64,000 nucleotides of DNA from NCBI GenBank assembly GCA_020466095.1, contig CM035806.1, positions 8,092,751 to 8,156,750 on the forward strand. The letters run 5' to 3'. Origin of the DNA: Chlorops oryzae. Its lineage: Eukaryota > Arthropoda > Insecta > Diptera > Chloropidae. This document shows positions 45,161 through 57,804 of the stretch, in pieces (positions within the stretch are counted from its first letter, which is position 1; every line of letters begins with the position of its first letter). The position numbers and the translations under genes are program-made. The notes under the pieces were generated by a model. The model worked only from the letters and a program-made list of their open reading frames with translations. It did not search any database and had not been told where the DNA came from.

Positions 45161-48100
45161 TTAATCGTTCGAACGTACTTTCCGCAATGAGCCGCGATTG
45201 AACTTACAAATTGACTCTAACAGTGCCGATCGTGTTGGTTCGCTTGTTGTCGTATCGTCGGATGAAATATTCGGTGATGACGATTGCCTTTCGACACCAG
45301 CAATTGATGATGCGCTTTGTTTCATTTGCTGCAATGCAGCCTGCTGGTTATTATATTGCAGGAGCAATTGTTGTTGGTGTTGCTGTTGTTGCTGAATATG
45401 CGTTTGTTGAGCCGATGGTGTCGGTGGTGGCGCTGCAATGAAAAAACTTATTACTATTTACACATTTGAAAAGAAAAATGTATTTCAAGATCAAGAGTTC
45501 GGCTTCCATTTTGGACAATTACATTTTAGTGAACTTATTGCTGTTGGCTCGTACGATACATTTCCGCTGTCCATACGCGTTAATGAGCTAGAATTTGCAC
45601 CCGCTGGCAATGTGGTTGACATTCCTCCAGATATTGAACCGCTGGCCGACGATAATGACAATCTTCCGTTATTGGTCTGCAGAGAAGTCTGTTGTTTTAG
45701 TTTCGATTGCTTATGCTCGAGTTTCTGTGGAATCATACAAAGAAATATATTTGAGTTTGCAACAAAAAAAAAAAAAAAAAAAAATAAAAAAAATAAATAA
45801 ATTTGAAGAGCCGCAGAGTTATAGCAGAGAATCATCGATTGTTACGCTGCGCCTCGACGGACAATAATTATTGCTACCAATCTGTCAAATTGCTTTGCCA
45901 GGTAGAGGCAATATTGCCAGGGTGGGATTTTTATGTTATGCCATCTTCATATTCAAAATGACGTCGAACAGGCTACTACGCTGCGCACGCGCTCTCGATG
46001 CTTTGAAACAACTTTGCGATGAGTGTGACAAAGAAGAAACTCTCTTATTTTTTCTTCTCTGCGATTTAGGCAGTTCGCATTTTTTTATTTCAACGTAGTC
46101 CTTTTTAATTTCCTTCGCCATTTGAAGCCACGCATTATTTTTTCATATCAGTACATTTATATGATGAGGTTTTATAGCCCAAAGACATTCGAACTGTCGG
46201 TAAAGAATTATTATCTTATATATATCGGTGACGCACCAATCCATTTTGACGATATACACACTTTGAAAAATGCATAGAAATGAAATTCGGCTGTCAAATA
46301 GCAAAATGACAGCTCATTGCCAATCTCAAAGTTGGCAATCGCAGCGAAGCAATATTGCTTGCCATATATTGCCATCTTTTCAAAATGAGCGGTCTCCATT
46401 GGTCCTGTTCCATACTAGGCGACAGTCGCCGGAGACACATTTTGTTTTGATGGCGAGGGACGGTCGGAGAAGAGAGAGAACAGCACCCCTCTCTCTTCCC
46501 CGGCCCTCTCTCTTCCTCAAAACAAAATGTGTCTCCGGCGACTGTCGCCTAGTATGGAACAGGACTTGGCAATATTGCTCAAGTTGACAGATTGCTAGCA
46601 ATAATTATTGCCTGTCGAGGCGCCATGTTACAATGCTAGCCAATCTGCAGTAGTTTGAAAAAATTAAAGTATTTCCAAGGACTCTTAAGGCTTGTTCAGA
46701 CGCTACGTGTTTCAGCTCTCATTAGTGTTTCGGTGACGAAACAAGAACCAAACACTTGTTTCGCCATACAAATTTTGACATCCGAAACACTTTGAAACTA
46801 CGTGTTTCAGATCGAAACAAGTAGCGAAACAAGTAAAAATTGCTATCATCTCTAATTTAATCGATATTGTTATCGGGAAAACAAGTAAAGAGCAAAAGAA
46901 AAATTACTATACATGCGATCTTACGGCTTTTTGTTTCGTTTTGCGTTTCTCTTCTTCGGAGCTCATCAATTCTTGAACACGAACAATACGTTTTTGATTT
47001 TTAACCGATTTTTGTTCGTCACGTAAACGATTTTCGGATTTCAGCATCGCTTGTTTCAACAGCTCTTTTGCATTTAATGTTAGCTTAAAATGTGGTTTAT
47101 TATTAGCCTCTTCAGAACTGGCCGCAGCATTACTTTCGCTTGACATGGAAGCATGTTGTATGAAAAACTCATGATTTATTAACTGCTCCAATGTTGGTAA
47201 GCCTGCTCTGCAAGCCTCTTTGGATAAAATACTCTCTAAGAGATTTTCTGAAATAATCCGAAATAAAACATTTAATGATCTATATGAGTAAATAACAAAA
47301 AAAAATTACTCTATTTCATTACTTAATGCTTCTGGACAGTCATTGATTTGCCTAACGACGGATTCTTGTAACGGATAACCCATTGTCATTTCAAAGAGCA
47401 CATGGCCGAAGGAGTAGACATCGATATTCTCGGCTGTATGTATTTTACTATGTTGAACGAAAAATGGACGATAGAAAGATGGCACACCGAGCACATGATT
47501 CTCAATATCCAAAAACTTAATGCCGTCATCAGCGATAACAACATTTCCGGAGTGCAAATGACCTGAAAGCAATAACAGAGTAAATAAATTACAAAAAAAA
47601 TATATATATATAAATCATATTTATAGCAATTTACTCCTTTCTACGTACCGTATGCATATCCCTTTGAGTGTAAAAATATTAAAGCCTCTAGAATTTGGCG
47701 TCCATAAACAGCTAATTGTTTCATGGTTAAAGCAGTTCTACCTTTTGGATTGCCATATTTACTAAGGAACGGGTTCTTTGGTGTCGACATACACAGTTTA
47801 TCTTTGAGTGTACCATGCTTATAGAACCTTCAATTGTGATATATATATATATATATGTCTATATTTTCTTGAAAGAAAAAAAACAAAAAGAAACCCCACG
47901 TTCTTACCTTCTTATGACTAGACCACCATTTTCATTTTGAGCTGCAAATATGATTGGCTCTATATTTGGATGCTGTAGTCCGATTAAACTCTTTAAAATG
48001 CCACCCAATTCCTTATCATCAATATATTTATCCGGCCCGTATTCGAGCCATTCAAGTATCAATTCCGAGGCATCCACCAGCATGGCACAGTCTAACGAGC

Positions 48101-51100
48101 CGCTGCCACTTCCTCCATTGCTGCTCGCCGTTGCCAAATGTTTACTTTGATGTGATTGTGAACCACTTTTTACGAGCGATTTGTTACTCGATTTATCCGG
48201 GGGTTTCGGTGTAACTTTGAAAAAGTGTTTTCGCAAACGCCAGCCAATCGGTCCGAGCGTTGTGCCGAGTGCCCAGTGACTTTCGTTTCGCAAGCAAAGC
48301 GAAGCATTTTGCACAGCATGATCTATTATATGAATATAATATACAATATAATATATATATATATATGATATGAATTATTATTAAGTGAATGTGTATAATT
48401 GCCCTGCAGGAAGTCTGTCGCCATATGGCCCCATGTCTATATTGACGTCAATATAGACAAGAGAACTAGTGACAACGTCAACAGTATTTATAGGCGGTGT
48501 CATTAGAGAAACTGTACTGTCAAGAGGTATAGTTAATCTCTATTGACCATGTCAACAACGTGTCTCCTTATAAAGCGAAAGAGAACTCCTTTTTGTCTAC
48601 ATAATAGTACCGACGTCACTAGTTCGTCAATAGTTTTTCGGTCTACTGTCGACATTCAATGACAACTCAATGTTAAATGTCTATAGCGCAAAGCATTGCG
48701 GCGGGTATAGCTGGTCAGTAGTACTGTCGACGCGGTCATTAGTGAAAGAGTATAGATTCACTATTGACATTTCCTGCAGGGTGAAAAGAGAGTGTCGTCG
48801 CTCGCACATACCGTGAAAGGACTGTGAATAGCTATCCGGATCAACGAAGCGTTTCGCCGGCAATGACGATGCCAATATGGGATTCATTAATACGGCGTTT
48901 ATATAAACTTGTAATGCTTCTCTACGCTTAGCTACGAAGTCCGGACGCATATTGCCAAAGTATTTCTTGCCAGGCATGGGCAAATCGATGCCAGATATAA
49001 CAAGACATTTATGCAGCTCTGCGAAATCATTGTAACGTCGTAAAAGTTTCCACGAATTTTCCTTATCGAGACCACGTTGAACACGCAAAAGATATTCCTG
49101 CAAATAATAAGTACATTTATAAAATTATATAAAATTATAAAATATGTACATTCAATAATGGAACAATACACAACTTGTAGGCTAGAGACGTGGGCATGGG
49201 GTATGGGAGAGTTTTTCTCTCTTTCCCTTGCGTCCCTAGCATGTCGAAAATTTGTTCCATTATAGAAATATCTTAACGTATAAATAGCGTTCGGACTAAT
49301 TTCCTTAATTTTTTTTTTTTTTTTTTTTTGTTTTGGGAAGCCCTCCCTTTTTAATTTCAGCTGATCCATTTTTTTTTATCCATTTTTTGTATGCTAAAAA
49401 TCCCGCGAAATATAAAACTTTCGCGGCAAAATCCCTTTTTTAGCCAAATAAATATAAGCACCCTATGTATGTATGTATGTAGTATATGCCGAGCGTGAGA
49501 ATGCAACGCACAGTGCTTCGTTCCATAGACAAAAATCCAAAAAAAAAAATTGTTTTAATATATTGATGAAATATATATTTTCGGAAAGATAATAAAACAA
49601 CTAATAGAATTATAGAAAAATATTAATGGTTTGACTCTTTATATCACCACTAGAGGGCGCTCAACTAAGACGATTTTAAGCAAAACTGCTTTAACAAAAT
49701 AATTCGCTCAAGTCGATTCACTAAAAATAATGTCAAAAATTTATTTTTTCGCGACATTACTTCAAATTTAATTTTTTGACTTCTTCAATATATAAGTAAT
49801 AAATAAAAATATACTTTATGGCCAAGGGGCTTAATGTAATTTTGTTTTTTTGCTTTAAAAAACACAAATTTTTGGTTGGATATTCAAAAATTACAAAACT
49901 TTATTGGAGTAAAAAAAAAAAAAAAATACGGAAAAACGGTTTTTTTTTTATTCCTATTTTCAATACATTATATATTCTTCTAATAAGTTATGAAAAAGTC
50001 AGACCTCTATCGAACCAACAATTGAGAAAAAAATCATTTTTCCCAAAAGCGTTTTTCTTGATTTATGAAACACTTGTTTCAAGCTGTTTGGCAAGAAATT
50101 GCCAGAAATACATTTTTTGCTTAATAGACTTTAGGTTTGTTGTTTTAACTTTTTCAATATATGAGAAGTACATTAAAAATATGGGTTTAGGCAAAGGAGC
50201 TTAATATCATTTTGCTTTTCTGCTTGAAAAAGGCACAAGTTTTTTTTTCATAGTAAAAAATATCGAAACTTTAGTGGAGTAAAAAAAAAAAATACGGAAA
50301 AACGGTTTTTTTTTTATTCCTATTTTTAATACCTTATATATTCCTCTAATAAGTTATGAAAAAATCAGACTTTTATCGAACCAACAAATAAAGAAAAAGT
50401 TAGATTTTAAAAATGTATATTTTCATGATTTATACTAAAGTTTTCTTTGTAAATAAACATTATTAAATGCAGCCAAAAAGTATGCTTTTCAATATTTATG
50501 AAATGTCCATGCATTTATAAGTCTTTACCTTCGTTGTTTTTCGTTGCAATTTTAGAAAAATGTGGCTGATTATTGAGTCTTAAGTCCTTGCTTTATCTCT
50601 CTCGTTTTTTTAACAGAACTGTCTGCGAAAAGACTTAAGACGCGAACGTGAAAACAGTAATAAAAATCTTACGAAATTAATGGAGGAAATATTATTTTTT
50701 GATAAGATCGCATATGTATATACTCTTCCCCCAATTTTTAAGAAATTTTTGGCAAAATATCCATTTTTATAGCCAAAAATAACTTTGGGTGGTATGGGCG
50801 GTGGGTGGTGGGTGGGGTCAATTTTGATGAAACTTAGAAATTTTCTTAATTAAGCCATATTAGGGACTTGTGCCAAATTTCATTGCCCTACGACACTTCT
50901 TTCCATTTTTGTCCATCGAATGTATGGGATCGAAGCACTGTGCAACGTGGGCAGAATTCACCCTGACTAGAAACCTTGCTACGCATTTGAATTCAAGACC
51001 GTACAGAGCCAATTTGTTTTGATTTTAACATTTTGTTTGTTATATTTTGATTTTTATGGGCCCGATTTCCTGTGCCTGCAACATTGTAGTGCTAACTTCG

Positions 51101-53559
51101 ATTCAAGTTGCGCTTTCTAACGGAGTCTTTTGTCTGGAGCTGAGTTTTTTATGTGCACAAATAATTTTTCAAATGCAAGAATTTTCGATTTCTGGGAATG
51201 CAAAATTCGACAAAACCCGGTGGACGTGACTATAAATTATGTTTATTTTTCGAATTTCCCGGCGTTTGTTTACAGTATGGGAAGAATGTGGTTTCTTTGA
51301 TTTGATTTCAAGGGTTTCCAGCCTGCTGTTCGTGGTCGTTTCGTTAACACAGCCGTTTCGGAGTGACACGAGAAATTTATATACATAAATATAATAGGGC
51401 ATTTACATATACGTTTTAGCGCTACTCGTTTAAGCTAAAACGACTAAGTCAAAACGGGGTGTTTACATATACGCATGTCGTTTTGTCATTTTGTGGTTAT
51501 CTTTTGTTTGCTTAACACGTGAAATATGAGTGAATATTGTTATTTAGATAAGAAGCAATTATTGAAATTGTGTTCGTTTTCTAAATTGGTTGTGGAAACA
51601 ACCTCAAAATTTTTAAATTAGAAATTTCAATTACCAAATATTTTGCATTTTTATAGTGATGACACTCAGATTTCGATATTTTTATGAGTTATAAGCAGGA
51701 TTTATCTTGTCTAGCTACTTGTTTTAAATTAAAACAGGAAAGTTTCTCGTTTTAGTTTTGTATGATAAAAAACGGGAAAAATCTAACTTGTTTTAGTGAT
51801 AAAACGAGCAAAGTTGCTAAAACGCGAATAAAACGACATATGTAAACGGCCTATAAGATTAATAAAAATTATAAAAACCAAGATTATGCCATCCTGATCA
51901 GCGTGTTCAATTATTTCACAGTCGAGTCTGGATAGTGTGAACCCCCCCGGGATATAGTGAGTGAACAGCTTGACAGTGTGAACACATGAACTGAGGTTTA
52001 TGCAACAGATTACGCTGGAAGTTTAAATTTTCCCGAAAAGCAAGTTCAAAATCATTACAACATAAGGAAAAAACGTCCCTATTGAAATTTTGATCAGAAA
52101 ACTGACGTTTCAAATAAAATACTCTTTCCCCTTAAGCTTATGGGTACATTTTTGTTGATATTCGGATAAAATAAAGCAAATTAAACATACAAAAATTGAT
52201 CCTCAATAGTAGGAATAGCCTCGGTAATATGAACAGTTCCTTGGTAAATTTTTTTCACTATCCAAAGTTGACTGTATATATAATTTATTAACTCTTTTTG
52301 GTTTTAAAAATATTTGAAACCTATTTGAAAATATCTTTATGGTGAGCTTTTTGGTCCTCAGGGTTGACGTAAATAAATAAAACTGCTTTATTTATTTATT
52401 TTGCCCAACGTTTCGTTCCTTTTTGGGAACCTCTTCAGGAGCGTTTATTCTTTTTTCAATGGCTTCTTTGAATTTTATGACACACTTTATTCCTTCAACT
52501 TGATCAAAATCCAATCGTCAAAAATGGTTAATGTTGTCAAAAAATTAAATTATTTGTCAAGATTTTTAAAATTTAAATTTGTATAATTACTAATAAGAAA
52601 AAATAATTTATGGTCAGGTATAATTAAAATAATAAAACTTAAAATTGAAAAACTGTACTTCACTCGACACTTATATCACAGGCTATAGAATCACAGAATA
52701 AAAAACCGTTTTTTATGTGGTCTATTGTATAAGTATCTCTATATTTATTTAAATATGTAAGGTCCTACCTTGAAATAGAAGGTTTTTAGAGACAAAAAAA
52801 TCAAGTCCATCGGGGGGATGTTGCAGAAATCAACTGCAAAATCATCGTCTAGAACTTCGATTGCTCCAGAAATCATATCGATTTCGTTTTGACCCAGTTT
52901 TCTCATTCTCATTTCAAGAAAAGGATATAGATATGTATGTGTGTATGGTTTCGATATAAAATAATTGAATAGAAATGCTGTGGAAATGGATTTTCGGGTA
53001 CATGAAATTTCCAAAATCTTCAATTTGTTACGATATCGACTACTATCATGCCGGTATATTTTATTTAAAAAAATGCATTTCTTATTTTTTAATAAAAAAA
53101 AAAAATTCAAAAAATTAATGTATACCAATCCTCTAAAATAGGGCATTGTAAGTGGGAGTGGGGGTTGTTAAATCAAGCACTGGCGCAATTGGCACTATAA
53201 GTAGGTGAGAGTTTTACTGCTTGGTTTTTCTACTGACATAATTAGATACACACACACACACATATATACCTATATACTTAATGTTGCTGCAAGCATAAAC
53301 AAGGACAGTCAATTTACGCCTGTGACGTCATACCACTTTTTCAGCGAATTTTATACACATACATGCATGCTTACACTGGATCCAGCAATTGAAGTATGTA
53401 TGTGCCGAGTGATTGTATATAATTTTGTAGGTACACATCTGCATAAAAAGATTGCACACTACCGGCCCTTTCCTTTTATTTACATCTCCCTGTGAAATGA
53501 AACGAAATGCAGTATACATTTTCACAGAACAAGAGAAATCCTGTGAGCGAATTGTTCTC

Positions 53560-53594
<35 letters not shown>

Positions 53595-55543
53595 AGTCGC
53601 CTTTTGTCCAAACAAAACGATCTGGATCAACTTGGATATACGATTTCAAATGATTTCATTTGAATAATATATGTAGGTACATACCTATACATAAATAGGT
53701 GAAAAGCTACAAGTTGTTGATATTAATTGATGATACATTTTCATTTGATTATCGATGAGCATGCATTGTATTCGATTAAAAACCATCCCCTATATCTATG
53801 AGACAATATGTCAGTATACATATACATACATATGTGTAAAAGGAAGTTTAATTTTTTGAAAAACTGTTTTTTTTTAACCCTGGACGGGTATTTTTCTTCG
53901 AATCGACGAACAGCATATTTTTTTTTTTCTCATAACATCATTTTTATCAAATAATTTCGAGGTGAAAAAATAATTAATTTATTGGTTAGGATTATGTACC
54001 TATTCGTTTTTGCATTTTTTTACACTTTTGAAAATTTTGTCAAAAGTTCTGTTCCCGTACTACATAAAACTGTCCAAAATTGCCCAATTTTATCGAAAAC
54101 TGTCCCCGTCAGTGATGCCAGATTGTGGGTTTTTCCCCATATTGTGCGTTTTTTCACTCAAATAACGTGACATGGGGAAAAGTATGGGTAATTTTATATC
54201 GAAATTTATGCACTACATTTAAGGTATATTTACTACTTATGAAAATGAAAATCGTGTTTTCCCTCTTCCATTACCATGAGACTCTTTTTGCTGTATCTAG
54301 TCGCGTGTTCCCTAAGTGTTGTAAAGAAACTTGGTTTTTTTTTTTTAAGTCATGAATAAGACTGCAATTTTAAGTTACTTTTATTTTTTGTTATTTTCTT
54401 GATACTTTTATTAAAATATTAAAATATTGTGTTTAAATCCAATGTTCAATTTTGAAATCGGTACGCCCATATTTTCAAAAAATCATTCTGGGTTTTTTCG
54501 TGGGTTTTTAGTTTTTGAAAATGGGGAAAAGTGGGTTTTTTTCCAATATATGAGGGTTTTTTTATCGATAAAATCTGGCATCACTGGTCCCCGTTCTTCA
54601 CGATTGCGCAAATGAGATAGATTTTGACAGAGTATTTTGTCTTCTTCTTCTGTCGAAATCTCTCTCATTTGAACAATCGTGCAGTACGGGGACAGTTTTC
54701 GGTGAAATTGGGCAGTTTTGGGCAGTACAAAAACAGACCCTAATATACTCACACAAAAATATTTACTTCCCTGAACATAAATTTGACTATAAAAACGATC
54801 TTCGTCTATCCGACGACCATTACCTTAAGAGCAGTAGAAAACAAACAACCCTTCCAGGGTTAAGAAGAACACTACGAAGACGATGAATTAGCTTTAATAT
54901 GCTTAAATATCTCTTTGAATGGTTTTTTTTTTCTTTAGCAATTTAATTCCATTTAAGTTGCACAGATGTGCAGATATGCACTCGTATGCGCAGCAATGCA
55001 AAATTTTTCAATTGAAAACTTTCATTGCATTGCAAATATAGTATAGCATGAGCTGCTATAAATAAATATCCTTGTATGCGTTTGTGAAAATGACCTTATT
55101 TTAATTTGATTGCACCCATTTGCTGCCTCGCATAGCAAATTCGAGTTAAAGCGAGCAATTCACAGGTATTCCAACGCTCAAGTTTGAAACGATTTCTGCC
55201 CATAGCTTTTTCCCATGATTTCTGCTTCTACTTCCACTGCATTGTGAAAACGGACTGTCTACAACCCCCCCACCCACCCAACGCAAATGGGATGCCGTAT
55301 ATACAGCGTCATCTATTATCGATTTCTGAGTGTGTCATTGTCACCGTTGTATAACCTATTCCCTATTCCCTCGTCACACTCCGCCCAAATTATTTCAATA
55401 GTTGAACAAATTAAGAAATAACTTTAAGAGCAATGAAAACTTACTGTATGACCGTTCACCTCCTGGCTGGACTCAACAATTATGCTAAGTGGTTGAGTAT
55501 CATCAAGTATATTTCTCTGACGCCGTCTTTCAAAAATGGCCAT
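45161..55543 (-). CDS. PX-domain pseudokinase, PXK/MONaKA homologue
   Basis: Eight minus-strand exons, 55445-55543, 48812-49097, 47908-48322, 47649-47827, 47323-47562, 46925-47247, 45523-45724 and 45161-45432, join in frame to 671 residues. Order: PX domain about residues 15-130 (LDDTQPLS..., EYLLRVQRG, phosphoinositide-type RRYNDF, PMPGKKYFGNM), then a kinase-like domain (GPDKYIDDKELGG, YGRQILEALIFLHSKGYAYG, HLHSGNVVI, FLDIENHVLG, SFGHVLFEM), then a Gln/Ser-rich tail ending in a WH2-like segment (RSALLESICKFNRGSLRK). HRD is replaced by GHLH and DFG by DIE, as in mammalian PXK, so catalysis is doubtful. PXK proteins act in endosomal trafficking and bind Na,K-ATPase subunits. The Drosophila counterpart, as I recall, is CG8726. 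The first intron is 6.3 kb. Confidence 0.92.
45849..46624. mobile_element. Inverted-repeat element in a PXK intron
   Basis: Ends GCGCCTCGACGGACAATAAT and the near complement ATTATTGCCTGTCGAGGCGC; similarity continues for about 60 bp (AATCTGTCAA, GCAATATTGCC). It lies in the intron 45725-46924 and hosts the hairpin at 46402-46565. Confidence 0.72.
46402..46565. repeat. Perfect 49-bp inverted repeat nested in the intron element
   Basis: Arms begin GTCCTGTTCCATACTAGGCG and are perfect complements for 49 bp; the loop of about 66 bp contains GAGAGAGAACAGC. Perfect arms imply a recent insertion or conversion. Confidence 0.88.
48412..48781. mobile_element. MITE in a PXK intron, CCCTGCAGGAA ends
   Basis: Starts CCCTGCAGGAA and ends TTCCTGCAGGG. 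The interior is full of short inverted words (GTCTATATTGACG, CAATATAGAC). No coding and no clear target duplication. Confidence 0.7.
49795..50440. repeat. Two diverged tandem copies of about 375 bp
   Basis: Shared tracts are AATACGGAAAAACGG, TTATATATTC, TAATAAGTTATGAAAAA and ATCGAACCAACAA, about 375 bp apart, within the first PXK intron. Divergence is ordinary substitution, unlike the assembly-type duplications elsewhere. Confidence 0.75.
51395..51855. mobile_element. Inverted-repeat element in the PXK first intron
   Basis: Ends AGGGCATTTACATATACG and TGTAAACGGCCT with inner GTTTTAGC/GCTAAAAC. About 460 bp, no coding. Confidence 0.6.
51918..52274. mobile_element. pogo-like MITE in the PXK first intron
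   Basis: Ends CAGTCGAGTCTGGATAGTG and the complement CAGTCAACTTTGGATAGTG; TGTGAACCCC and AATATGAACAG follow inward. 357 bp. Confidence 0.65.
52362..52445 (-). ncRNA. Hammerhead-ribozyme-like core (possible Penelope-type remnant)
   Basis: On the minus strand CTGAAGA (52438-52432) is followed by a stem-loop GTTCC-CAAAAA-GGAAC, then GAAACG (52414-52409), then an AT-rich hairpin (AAATAAATAAA pairing with TTTATTTATTT) closed by CGTC (52369-52366). This is the order of the hammerhead core (CUGANGA, stem II, GAAA, stem III, UH). Stem I pairing is not evident and one G bulges in stem II, so activity is doubtful. The plus-strand phrase AACGTTTCG...CTTCAGG is common at ends of Penelope-like elements. 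Confidence 0.3.
52446..54045. other. PXK first-intron sequence, nothing further recognised
   Basis: A CA run near 53251, poly-A at about 53562-53590, AT-rich DNA; no gene or RNA recognised. Confidence 0.5.
54046..54732. mobile_element. Inverted-repeat element interrupted by a nested hAT MITE
   Basis: Left CCCGTACTACATAAAACTGT with AATTGCCCAATTTT; right arm complement with GTACTGCCCAAAACTGCCC and CCGAAAACTGTCCCCGT. The left arm is cut at GTCCCCGT by the element at 54110-54586. A fragment of the same family lies at 24060-24155. Confidence 0.7.
54110..54586. mobile_element. Nested hAT MITE with perfect 8-bp TSD
   Basis: Ends CAGTGATGCCAGAT and ATCTGGCATCACTG. The 8-bp direct repeat GTCCCCGT flanks it exactly (54102-54109 and 54587-54594). 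477 bp and non-coding. Confidence 0.9.
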
Positions 55544-55997
55544 CAATGGTCAGCATCATTCCAACGAAGAAAACCAACAACTTAAGAGGAAAAAAAAAAA
55601 TCCGCTTATTTGTTATTTGTTAATAAATCATCATTCTTATTGGAATTGCGTTTTATCTTCCGCGAATGCTCGTTTACCGTAATTCAAACGAACCGTTTTC
55701 ACGTTTTTTGCACAAATAATATTTTTCTGTTTTTTTTTTTTTTCTTCGGCTGCACAATTATTTTTAATATTCGATTGTTTTATATTTTTTCTATGCGTTA
55801 ATGTTTTTCGAATAAAAATAAAAAGCGGTATGTATTCATCAAAAGACAATAACGATGAATTCTAGAGCTGACATTTCATATATAGTATCGACCGCATTAG
55901 CGATGGTTTTAGTTTGTCTACTTTTACATTGGACGATTGTCGGCCAACAGCACTCACCGATTTTTGCGTTTGTAGGCAAGGGAGGAGAGACGAAAGT
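55544..55997. other. Upstream region of PXK
   Basis: Should hold the 5' UTR and promoter of the minus-strand PXK gene. Short frames here show no known protein. Confidence 0.4.
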
Positions 55998-56380
55998 GAA
56001 GCGGTCAAAATCGTTTGTACTAGCCATGTCGTCGATTTCCATGCCGATTTTTGACAGTTGCCTTTCCCGCCGTTCGTAGAACGGAAAACAGTTTCAAAGA
56101 ATTGTTCGAATAATTTTTTATGAAGTGTCTGAATCCATTCTAATTTAATTTATATATTTTAAAATGCGTCACAACCACTTATTTTATTACTTACTTACTT
56201 AATTCGCATAAATCCAATAAACGAATGTCATAAGAAAAACACAACAAAGTATAAATCGGTTGCTTGCAAATCGTGTAGTGTAGAAGCGAACACCGACAGA
56301 AGACAATTTCAAAAGGGAATTTGAAAAAATCGTTGTGAAAATCGCGTCGATAATCGTTCAATGTAGAAGCCGACTTAAGT
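55998..56380. repeat. Dispersed repeat, inverted partner of 17640-18090
   Basis: Shares ATGTCGTCGATTTCCATGCC, GATTTTTGACAGTTG, CGGTTGCTTGCAAATCG and GTCACAACCA (as complement) with the 17.6-18.1 kb region. A TATCGATA site (56390-56397) follows. Confidence 0.6.
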
Positions 56381-56492
56381 CAACAACTGTATCGATAATA
56401 TTTTTTTTTACTATCGGCATATATGTAGAAGAAAACAATCAATCAATCTCGAAGTTTTTAATGGCTTTTGAAGATAATGCTACAGTTCCACT

Positions 56493-56696
56493 TACAGTAG
56501 AGTTCCAAATATAATGACCCTCAGAGTACCTGCGAAACTTGGTCGCACTAACCGGACAATGCACAGTTTTTTTTTTTTTTTCCATTGTTGAACATATGAA
56601 ACCAAACTTGAAGTTGCATTTTCGTCGCTAAAAACGTATCGTCGCTAAAACGGTTCGTCGTTATAACCGAGGTCGTTATATGCAGACTCTACTGTA
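56493..56696. mobile_element. pogo-like MITE
   Basis: Ends TACAGTAGAGT and ACTCTACTGTA with TA borders; inner ATAATGACCCTC/GAGGTCGTTAT. 204 bp. Confidence 0.75.
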
Positions 56697-57387
56697 TTCA
56701 TTATCCAACCTCCAATAGCGCTAATGAAAATTTATGAGAAGTGGTTCCACTATCAATTAAGCGATTGTTCATTAGCTAAACAGCTGATTAAAATTGTACA
56801 AATCGACATTTGACAGCTTGCATCAGCAAGATAATCAAAAGGTAAAGAGAAGAACTGATAAATTTGTTCAGCGACGTCTCATTCGACTATGGATAGTTTG
56901 CTTGAATACTGAGAGTTTGCGAAAGTAAGATATATTCCGACATCCATTTCTTTTCAAAATCAACTGATTTTAGAAAAATAGAGTTGCATTTTTAAATGCT
57001 AAACAGGGAAATATATTCGTTAGGTCCAAAAATACTGAATGCAAGCATGATTATTATCGACCAGAGCTTTGTATGGGTAATCACAACAGAATGGCCTCAT
57101 CGGCGCGGTAATGGGAAAATCTGATAATTTGGTCTAGTGGAACCACAGCATAAAAGAAGAGAGAGAGAGAGAGAGAGAGAGTTTTGATTGCAACTATGGT
57201 TTTGATTTAATTATTCACATTCAGTCGATTGTATCAAAGCGCGATGATGTGGTATAGGAGCGTTTCCCTCTTTTCCTCGTTCGTGCCATTCCATCCAATA
57301 TATATTTCATTATCAAATGTTTTCACATATAAATCCCGTATATCGACATTGCAGGCTATCGATAGTTTTCCAGCTCTAATATTTAGA

Positions 57388-57552
57388 GCTATTATACACG
57401 AGGCGTTTTTTTAGCGCGCGTTTCGTCACTCGCGTGTCGAGTTTGTTGGATATCGGGTAGGCAAACACGCAAGGGCAGCTCTACCCCGCCGTCCTACTAA
57501 CTCAACACGCGAGTGAAGAAATGCGAGTTATAAAACGCTCGTGTATAACAGC
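57388..57552. mobile_element. MITE family C, copy 2
   Basis: Ends GCTATTATACACGAGGCG and CGCTCGTGTATAACAGC, core GGGCAGCTCTACCCCG. The core is inverted relative to copies 1 and 3. See 16702-16885. Confidence 0.82.
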
Positions 57553-57621
57553 ACTTAATTGCAATTCCATTGACGCCTTTTACACTAGTCAATTATTGAC
57601 CGTCAATTCTTATTTTTATTC

Positions 57622-57804
57622 AAGCTTGAGGTACAATAGGTGCGACAGAACGACACGACAAAACGATTTGTCGCATCCAATTTGTCGTGTTGCAAGCCAA
57701 TGTACAATAGCAGGGAAAATCGTATCGTTTGTAATAATATGTTACTCGCAAACGACAAAGCGTATCGTCGTGTCGTTCTGTCGCACCTATTGTACCTCAA
57801 GCTT
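57622..57804. repeat. Perfect 38-bp inverted repeat (MITE or hairpin)
   Basis: Arms begin AAGCTTGAGGTACAATAGGT and are perfect for 38 bp to GACACGAC; inner similarity continues (ACGATTTGTCG/TATCGTCGTG). Total 183 bp. Confidence 0.8.

Noticed and set aside
49640..49690. CACTAGAGGGCGC, resembling an insulator (CTCF) site
   Set aside because: A single short match in an AT-rich intron; too weak to list.
55855..56079. 74-codon frame with a hydrophobic stretch
   Set aside because: Overlaps the dispersed repeat shared with 17.6-18.1 kb; no sign of selection.
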